Assembly: GCA_030220185.1 (NCBI GenBank)
Contig: JASPKZ010009889.1
Coordinates: forward strand, 62,001-126,000
Direction: 5' to 3'
Origin: Diploptera punctata
Lineage: Eukaryota; Arthropoda; Insecta; Blattodea; Blaberidae
Length of the DNA: 64,000 bases
The notes under the pieces are model-generated. The model was not told the DNA's origin. It saw nothing but the letters and a program-made list of their open reading frames with translations, and made no database searches. Position numbers and translations under genes: made by a program. Below are positions 63,854 through 64,000 of the stretch, piece after piece; within the stretch, counting starts at the first letter, position 1, and each line of letters begins with the position of its first letter.

Positions 63854-64000
63854 GTAAGTATTTACCATAAACAGATTTAATTTTTCTTTTTTATCTGAAG
63901 CTATAGCAGTAATTGCCTGGAATACAGCTTTAGAACCATATTTTTTTTAATTTTTGTAACCAAGCAAATACAGTGTGTCCCATTGAATCACTACCACAAT
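63854..64000. other. Intron sequence at the window edge
   Basis: Sequence after the exon D donor; nothing recognised. Confidence 0.4.

Noticed and set aside
1..64000. CRISPR arrays, bacterial operons, riboswitches or prophage
   Set aside because: No regularly spaced repeats, ribosome-binding sites or clustered bacterial frames occur. Introns and non-LTR elements show that the DNA is eukaryotic.

Overview
The window looks like a gene-poor, AT-rich, repeat-crowded stretch of a large arthropod genome, most likely a hemimetabolous insect of cockroach/termite type. This is inferred from the conserved macoilin exons with long introns, the mix of Penelope-like elements (PLEs), RTE-like and R1-like LINEs, mariners and several tRNA-derived SINE families, and the absence of bacterial gene structure.

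Host genes. Two genes can be supported. The first three coding exons of macoilin (TMEM57 family) lie on the minus strand: exon 1 at 26073-26152, exon 2 at 10387-10528, exon 3 at 10164-10290. Intron 1 is about 15.5 kb and filled with transposons. On the plus strand a multi-pass membrane protein that I could not name has exons at 42802-42916, 50579-50635, 60215-60402 and 63740-63853. A candidate five-codon first exon at 26538-26552 ends in the phase that exon 42802 needs. If correct, the two genes diverge from a shared promoter region of about 385 bp (26153-26537).

Repeats by region. 1-10 kb: PLE-derived fold-back elements, a broken IS630/Tc1-like transposase in two pieces, LINE 3' ends, and a nearly whole PLE (7750-10090) with a LINE inserted in it. 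10-26 kb (macoilin intron 1): a 307-bp tandem duplication beside an unknown DNA element, SINEs with clear target-site duplications, PLE pieces, and a TTAA-flanked MITE. 26-43 kb: a full-length but frame-broken RTE-like LINE (27717-30962), an R1-like LINE (about 32390-37004) nested inside a tRNA-like repeat, a PLE GIY-YIG fragment, and a mariner (40268-41599). 43-64 kb: introns of the membrane-protein gene, holding SINEs, a second mariner family (54177-55511), PLE fold-backs with hammerhead-like cores, and a composite of three tRNA-like units (58068-58874).

Most unusual signal. A family of tRNA-like-bearing elements occurs as solo, tandem (about 301-bp period), head-to-head and palindromic copies, several flanked by target-site duplications of about 12 bp. 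I call it tRNA-FB. Separate fold-back elements made of PLE termini have the same duplication length, and some carry hammerhead-ribozyme-like cores. I infer, but cannot prove, that both groups are moved by PLE machinery, in the manner of animal retrozymes.

Names such as LINE-A/B/C, PLE-1/2/3, SINE-1 to SINE-5 and tRNA-FB are labels for this report only.
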